A stretch of DNA of 9,817 nt. It comes from Halobacteriales archaeon SW_5_68_122 (GTDB taxonomy: Archaea; Halobacteriota; Halobacteria; Halobacteriales; Haloarculaceae). The notes beneath the pieces were generated by a model. That model was not told where the DNA came from. It made no database searches and saw nothing but the letters and a program-made list of their open reading frames with translations. The first letter of the stretch is position 1. Every line of letters starts with the position of its first letter. The position numbers and the translations under genes are program-made. Shown piece after piece: positions 6,255-9,817 of the stretch. The stretch spans positions 1 through 9,817 of the forward strand of contig PXSL01000105.1 of assembly GCA_003022815.1 (NCBI GenBank), in the 5' to 3' direction.

Positions 6255-6795
6255 CTACTGGCTCGTCGCCTTCTCGTACTGCTCGGCGACGTTGTCCCAG
6301 TCGACGACGTCGAAGAAGTTGTCGACGAAGCTCCCGCGGTCGGGACCGTAGTCGTAGTAGTAGGAGTGCTCCCATGTTGCGCAGCTGGTCGGAGACGGGG
6401 TCGTACACCAGGAGCGCCCAGCCGCCCGCGGCGCCCGCGGCGGCCTCGAACTCGCCCTTCCAACCCTCGTAGGAGCCGAAGTCCTCCTCGATGGCATCGG
6501 CGAGCGCGCCCGACGGCTCGCCGCCGCCGTTCGGGGACATGTTCTCCCAGAACAGCGTGTGCAGGTAGTGGCCACACCCGTTGTGGGTCACGTCTTGGAT
6601 GGCGGCGGCCGAGCTGTCGAAGTCGCCCTCCGCGCGGTTGGCCGCCAGCGTTTCCTCGGCGCTGTCCAGGCCGTTGACGTAGCCCTGATGATGGGTATCG
6701 TGATGCCACGTCACGACCTGCTCGGAGATTGACGGGTCGAGCGCGTCGTATTCGTACGGGAGCGGCGGCAGCTCGGGATTGGAATGTTCGGACAT
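6255..6795 (-). pseudogene. sod: Fe/Mn superoxide dismutase, with internal loss and frameshift
   Basis: Cytoplasmic superoxide dismutase of the Fe/Mn family, converting superoxide to oxygen and hydrogen peroxide. From ATG 6795 the first frame covers 141 residues, including WHHDTHHQGYV (30-40, metal ligand His31) and GHYLHTLFW (75-83, ligand His79), to YDPVSDQLRNM. Another frame then gives WEHSYYYDYGPDRGSF and ends VAEQYEKATSQ with TAG at 6255. Relatives have about 21 residues between these parts (around ALWGSHPILALDV), carrying the third ligand, an Asp two residues before WEH. That Asp is absent from all frames, so the encoded enzyme would lack a metal ligand as well as being frameshifted. 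The 39-residue tail keeps the fourth ligand, His in WEH. Joined length is about 180 against about 200. Its own promoter and a Shine-Dalgarno site lie upstream. Confidence 0.92.
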
Positions 6796-6803
6796 TTATA
6801 TCG

Positions 6804-6809
6804 ACCTCC
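6804..6809 (-). promoter_or_regulatory. Shine-Dalgarno site of sod
   Basis: Minus-strand GGAGGT lies 8 nt upstream of the ATG at 6795. A strong site like this is uncommon in haloarchaea, where many mRNAs are leaderless, and it implies a real 5' leader for sod. Confidence 0.55.
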
Positions 6810-6811
6810 AA

Positions 6812-6819
6812 TTGTACAA
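6812..6819. promoter_or_regulatory. Palindrome TTGTACAA in the sod promoter
   Basis: A perfect 8-bp palindrome between the TATA-like box and the Shine-Dalgarno site, where a repressor would block transcription start. No regulator can be named; it may be chance. Confidence 0.25.
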
Positions 6820-6834
6820 CTCGTCGGCATAGCT

Positions 6835-6842
6835 GTTAAAGC
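6835..6842 (-). promoter_or_regulatory. Possible TATA box of sod
   Basis: Minus-strand GCTTTAAC would place the transcription start near 6810, giving a leader of roughly 15 nt that includes the Shine-Dalgarno site. Confidence 0.35.
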
Positions 6843-6931
6843 TTCGCCGTCGAGCGGTACCACACCACACGGTCATACCGCAAGACAGCGATACTTTGCC
6901 CTCGCCGAAACGGTGACATGCCCCGGGTCCA

Positions 6932-7387
6932 CTATCGGTCGGGCGGAGCTACATCGCCCGGTACGAGCGAGAAGCCCAGCGTCCGGAAGTCGCTGTCGAA
7001 GGCGAAGATATGGTCGATATCACGTTCGTCGGCGAGGACACTGCTCGTGTGGTCCACGAACGAAATCTCTTGGTCATCGTAGTCCACAAACTGCTCTGCC
7101 GCGGTCCTGAAAGTAGGCTTTCCGACGGGAACGACGTTCACGCTCTCCGACTCTCGAATGGAGGATAATGCTCGGGTGGCGGTTTCGTGCCCGAGTTTGT
7201 AGAGAGCCAACGTTGCAAACTCGGAGAGAACAGCCTGGGACGTGTAAATCGGCTGGTATGCTACGTCCCCGGACCGGATACGACCGAAAAGGCGAATCGC
7301 GTCCTCATGGTGCTCATCGTCTTCGTCGGCTCGTGCGTAGAATCCACCGGTGTCGACGAATATCGGTGCCGCGCCCGTACCGCTCAT
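6932..7387 (-). CDS. vapC: PIN-domain toxin, VapC-type ribonuclease
   Basis: 151-residue PIN-domain protein, the probable toxin of a type II toxin-antitoxin pair; VapC enzymes are Mg-dependent ribonucleases acting on tRNA or rRNA. The acidic metal-binding residues are all in place: Asp12 in IFVDTGG, Glu56 in VLSEFATLAL, Asp112 in SFVDHTS, and Asp131/Asp133 in FAFDSDF. FDSDFRTLGF (130-139) is a usual end-of-domain sequence. ATG 7387 overlaps the stop of the upstream wHTH gene by 4 nt (ATGA). Base composition is visibly less GC-rich than in neighbouring genes, suggesting horizontal arrival. The RNA target cannot be predicted. It could be a solitary regulatory nuclease, but the pairing argues for toxin-antitoxin. 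Confidence 0.87.
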   Translation of the reverse strand: MSGTGAAPIFVDTGGFYARADEDDEHHEDAIRLFGRIRSGDVAYQPIYTSQAVLSEFATLALYKLGHETATRALSSIRESESVNVVPVGKPTFRTAAEQFVDYDDQEISFVDHTSSVLADERDIDHIFAFDSDFRTLGFSLVPGDVAPPDR

Positions 7388-7740
7388 CTAGATTCCTCGC
7401 CGTACAGGACTCTGTCGACGTTCTCGGAGACGCCCGACTCACCCGATGCACCCGGTTCGAACTCCCAGAAGGAGTCATCCGAATCGACGCCACGCGTGGG
7501 CTCCTGTTCGTCGATTACCCACCATACGACTCTTCCAGCAGTCTTCCGTCCGGCGACTCGTCCCTGCTCTTCGAGCGTGCGCAGCTTCCGACGCGCGGTC
7601 TCTCGGGAACAATCGAGCGCTTCGGCGACGTCCCCGGAGGTCACTACCGGCCCTTCTACCGTCTCAAAAACGGCAAACACGTCATCGAGAGTGACCGTCT
7701 CGACGTATCGACCAGTGTCTTCGCGTTCGTCTCTGCTCAC
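7384..7740 (-). CDS. Winged helix-turn-helix protein, probable antitoxin of the VapC pair
   Basis: 118 residues from GTG 7740 (VSRDEREDTGRYVETVTLDD). A winged helix-turn-helix occupies about 15-80: DDVFAVFETVEGPVVTSGDV then AEALDCSRETARRKLRTLEE (recognition helix) and a wing GRVAGRKTAGRVVWWVI. Residues 81-118 form an acidic, aromatic-containing tail (DDSFWEFEPGASG) suited to wrapping the toxin. It would bind its own promoter and hold VapC inactive. The frame stays open upstream of 7740, but those residues do not look like protein and the TATA-like box lies within them, so the GTG start is preferred. Its TGA overlaps the vapC ATG. No VapB of AbrB or RHH type is present, so this is the less common wHTH-antitoxin arrangement seen in haloarchaea. 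Confidence 0.8.
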   Translation of the reverse strand: MSRDEREDTGRYVETVTLDDVFAVFETVEGPVVTSGDVAEALDCSRETARRKLRTLEEQGRVAGRKTAGRVVWWVIDEQEPTRGVDSDDSFWEFEPGASGESGVSENVDRVLYGEESR

Positions 7741-7762
7741 GGGGAAGCTAAACGCCTGCGAG

Positions 7763-7770
7763 CCATTAAT
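7763..7770 (-). promoter_or_regulatory. Possible TATA box of the toxin-antitoxin operon
   Basis: Minus-strand ATTAATGG is centred about 27 nt upstream of the GTG at 7740, consistent with a leaderless operon and with the chosen start. Confidence 0.35.
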
Positions 7771-7818
7771 CCTTGTGGTGTACCCAATACGGGAACAACA
7801 CACGGGTAGTTCAGGTAG

Positions 7819-8086
7819 GAGGCCTCTCTTGCTGTGCTCCGCGGTTCGCCTACGGGCTCGCCGCTCCGCCTCGAGGCCTCCTTCCCTTCGGTCGGTCGGC
7901 CTCGCTGCTCAGTCGGCCTCGCTGTCAGCCTCGCCTCTCGCGTGTCGTCGCTCCCCGCGTCGCTCCTCCCGCTCTCCTCTTCCGAGGCCTCCTTCCCTTC
8001 GCTCCGCGGCTCCCTGCGGTCGCCGCTCCGCCTCGAGGCCTCCCTCCCTCCGGTCAGTCGGCCTCGCTGTCGGCCTCGCCTCTCGC
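7819..8086. repeat. GC-rich imperfect direct repeats between the antitoxin and photolyase genes
   Basis: GAGGCCTC occurs at 7819, 7873, 7984 and 8035. Longer units recur: 7836-7941 and 8001-8086 share GCTCCGCGG, CGCCGCTCCGCCTCGAGG and GTCGGCCTCGCTG. The closest copies are 33 nt at 7909-7941 and 8054-8086, differing at one base, 145 nt apart. The second includes the last codons and stop of photolyase (ARGEADSEAD), so its 3' end has been copied downstream. An extra GTCGGCCTCGCTG lies at 7895-7907. Such low-complexity mosaic repeats occur in haloarchaeal spacers; slippage or recombination probably produced them. No terminal inverted repeats or transposase are seen. Confidence 0.75.
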
Positions 8087-9307
8087 CCGCTCGAACATCG
8101 CCAGGGCCTGCTCGCGGCGCTCGGAGTGGTCGACGATGGGGTCCGGGTACTCCGGCGCGGCGTTGCGTCGCTGTACTCGGCATCGGGGTCGTAGCGCTCG
8201 CCCTGAGTCATGGGGTTGAAGATGCGGAAGTACGGCTGGGCGTCGGTCCCCGTCGAGGCCGCCCACTGCCAGCCGCCGTTGTCGTTCGCGGTGTCGTGGT
8301 CGACCAGCATCTCCCGGAAGTGGTCGTAGCCGTGCCGCCAGTCCAAAAGCAGGTCCTTCGTCAGAAACGAGGCGACGATCATCCGCACGCGGTTGTGCAT
8401 GTACGCCTCCTCCCGTAGTTGTCGCATCCCGGCGTCGACGATGGGGTAGCCGGTCTCGCCGCGCTTCCAGGCCTCGAGCAGTTCGTCGTCGTCCTCCCAC
8501 TCGATGTCGTGTTCGTACTGCTTGTAGTTCTCCGTCACCACCTCCGGGTTGAACCGGAGGACGTGGGTGTAGAACTCCCGCCAGGCGAGCTGGGAGCGGA
8601 ACTCGACGACTGATTCGCGGTCGTCGCCCGTCGACTCGTCGCGGACCGCCCGGACCCGCTCGTCGACCTCCCGGACGCCGATGGTGCCGAACTTCAGGTG
8701 CGCCGACAGCCGCGAGGGACACCCATCTTCGGGGTAGTCGCGGCGCTCGTCGTACGCGAAGACGTCGGACTCGAGGAACCTCTCGAGCCGCTCGCGGGCC
8801 GCCTCGGTGCTCGCGGGCGGAACCGACGCCTCCGGCGGCTCGAAGCCCAACTCCTCAATGTCGGGCAGCGGCTCGTCGTCGTCGGCCACCGCCAGGTCCG
8901 GCACCGCCCGGGGGTCGTCCTTCTCGCGGTCGCGCCACTTCTTCCAGAAGTATGTGTACACCGAGTACGGCTCGCCGGCGTTGGTGGTTATCGAGCCCGG
9001 CTCGTGACAGATGGCGTCGTGAAATTTCTGTGGAGTGACGCCGGCGTCGTTCAGCGCCGCCGACACCCGCTCGTCACGCTTTCGGGCCAGCCCCGAGTAG
9101 TCGCGGTTCCACGAGACGTATTCCGCGTCGTGGATCGCCGCGAGGTCGGTCAGGACCTCGGCGGGGTCGCCGTGGCGGACGAACAGCTCCGACCCGCGCT
9201 CGCGGTAGGCCTCGCGCAGCGAGTCGAGAGCGTCCAGCATGAACGCGACGCGCGGTGCCCCGGCGTGCTCGAGCGAGGTCCCGGCGGTGCCAGTGGAGTC
9301 GCATCAT
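8054..9307 (-). pseudogene. phr: Class I-type DNA photolyase, with two internal losses and frameshifts
   Basis: Light-driven FAD enzyme that splits cyclobutane pyrimidine dimers. From ATG 9307 the first frame gives MMRLHWHRRDL; the main frame then resumes at LEHAGAPRVAFMLDAL. About 25 residues of the N-terminal Rossmann-like domain are missing between them. The main frame carries WNRDYSGLARKRD, GEPYSVYTYFWKKW, SRLSAHLKFGTIGVREV, QLAWREFYTHVLRF, the FAD-site stretch YPIVDAGMRQL then MHNRVRMIVASFLTKDLLLDW, and NDNGGWQWAASTGTDAQP. After FNPMTQGERYDPDAEY the frame breaks again and continues as RNAAPEYPDPIVDHSERR to ARGEADSEAD and TGA at 8054; about 25 residues normally starting I-R-x-x-V/L-P-E-L are absent. 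Both losses remove family sequence from all frames. The main frame alone (Met at 9240 to 7909) is an artefact of these shifts. Family certain; activity as encoded unlikely. Confidence 0.92.
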
Positions 9308-9327
9308 CAGTAGGTACGGCCGCCGCC

Positions 9328-9337
9328 GGGTAAAGCT
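9328..9337 (-). promoter_or_regulatory. TATA box of phr
   Basis: Minus-strand AGCTTTACCC lies about 25 nt upstream of the ATG at 9307, in the 90-nt spacer after the oxidoreductase gene. The spacing implies a leaderless transcript and supports ATG 9307 over downstream starts. Confidence 0.45.
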
Positions 9338-9397
9338 CCGGATGGCCCGATGGATATGCCGGTAGGTAGCGGGCGCCGGGAGAAAGACGAACCGGGA

Positions 9398-9817
9398 CTA
9401 CTTATGGGCGTCGAGCAGGTCGTAGCTGCGCTCCCACTCATGATCGTCGTCGTGGTACTGCTCGGCCAGCGGCTCGTCGGGCATCTCGCCGACCTCGCGC
9501 TTCTCCTCGCCGTAGGAGGGTCGGTCCGTCTCGTGGTAGAACCGGCCCGTCAGCACCTCGCCCTCGTACAGCGACCGCTCGGTCCGTTGCATCATCTCGG
9601 AGGCTTCATGGCGGTCCGAGATGTCGAACCCGTAGTCGTCGTTTTGCTGGACGTCGATGTAGGGGACGTACTGCTTTGCGTCCTTATTCCAGGTCGGACA
9701 CTGAGTCAGGAAGTCGATGTGGGCGAAGCCGTCGTGCCGGATGGCCTCGACGAGGATTTCCTGGGCCTGGTTGGGGTTGACCGCGGCGGTCCGGGCGACG
9801 TAGGTGGCGCCGGCGGT
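9398..9817 (-). CDS. 2-oxoacid:ferredoxin oxidoreductase beta subunit (partial, 3' end)
   Basis: C-terminal 139 residues of the thiamine-diphosphate-binding beta subunit of a 2-oxoacid:ferredoxin oxidoreductase, which decarboxylates pyruvate or 2-oxoglutarate to the acyl-CoA with reduction of ferredoxin. GATYVARTAAVNPNQAQEIL then HIDFLTQCPTWNKDAKQYVP is characteristic; the Cys in CPTWN is the usual beta-subunit site. The acidic tail (EPLAEQYHDDDHEWERSYDL) ends LLDAHK with TAG at 9398. The start lies beyond the right edge, where the alpha-subunit gene would be expected. The CPTW context makes me lean towards the pyruvate-type (PorB) rather than the 2-oxoglutarate-type (KorB), but I cannot separate them safely. 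No internal loss is apparent in the visible part. Confidence 0.93.
   Translation of the reverse strand, partial: TAGATYVARTAAVNPNQAQEILVEAIRHDGFAHIDFLTQCPTWNKDAKQYVPYIDVQQNDDYGFDISDRHEASEMMQRTERSLYEGEVLTGRFYHETDRPSYGEEKREVGEMPDEPLAEQYHDDDHEWERSYDLLDAHK

Noticed and set aside
7452..7468. GGTTCGAACTCC, resembling a tRNA T-loop
   Set aside because: The arms do not pair, no anticodon or acceptor stem is present, and it lies inside the antitoxin coding sequence.
7187..8194. 335-codon open frame on the plus strand
   Set aside because: Antisense to the toxin-antitoxin pair and running through the repeats; Ser/Arg/Pro-rich.
1..9817. CRISPR array, transposase, integrase or complete defence system
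   Set aside because: No regularly spaced repeats, no DDE or recombinase motifs and no defence genes beyond the toxin-antitoxin pair were seen.

Overview
The window is GC-rich and almost certainly comes from a haloarchaeon (class Halobacteria). The reasons are strongly acidic predicted proteins, very high GC at third codon positions, a Tat lipoprotein with a haloarchaeal-style signal, archaeal RNA polymerase subunit L, TATA-like boxes about 25-30 nt upstream of start codons (leaderless layout), and long antisense shadow ORFs typical of GC-rich DNA.

Layout. 1-806 (-): 5'-part of a periplasmic substrate-binding lipoprotein of the amino-acid ABC family, running off the left edge. 807-1300: no supported gene, with an AT-rich patch that probably holds a promoter. 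1301-1999 (-): short-chain dehydrogenase/reductase. 2082-2366 (+): rpoL, divergent from it. 2457-3260 (-): membrane protein with two zinc ribbons and a CAP-like C-terminus. 3325-4054 (-): hisF, broken. 4143-4727 (+): metallo-beta-lactamase-fold hydrolase. 4728-5073: an unusually long gap between convergent genes, full of inverted repeats and ending in a terminator-like hairpin plus TTTT. 5074-6146 (-): a two-gene operon of a small haloarchaeal protein and a BioD/CobQ-like P-loop protein, overlapping by 4 nt. 6255-6795 (-): Fe/Mn superoxide dismutase, broken. 6932-7740 (-): a VapBC-type toxin-antitoxin pair, also overlapping by 4 nt. 7819-8086: GC-rich repeats that copy the end of the next gene. 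8054-9307 (-): DNA photolyase, broken twice. 9398-9817 (-): 3'-part of a 2-oxoacid:ferredoxin oxidoreductase beta subunit.

The most striking observation is that five of the protein genes lack an internal block of about 20-50 codons that their families conserve: the binding lipoprotein, the SDR, HisF, SOD, and photolyase at two places. Two losses are in frame and four shift the frame, but in every case recognisable family sequence resumes directly after the junction. A frameshift alone cannot explain this because the missing residues are absent from all frames. Either the assembly dropped short segments repeatedly (my preferred reading, since hisF is normally needed for histidine synthesis) or the genome suffers frequent short deletions. 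Family lengths are from memory and need alignment.

Most of the content is housekeeping metabolism and stress defence (transcription, histidine synthesis, oxidative and UV damage, ferredoxin-linked carbon metabolism). The accessory part is the toxin-antitoxin pair with its flanking repeats. I found no complete novel defence or mobile system. The best candidates for something undescribed are the gap at 4728-5073 and the P-loop/small-protein operon.
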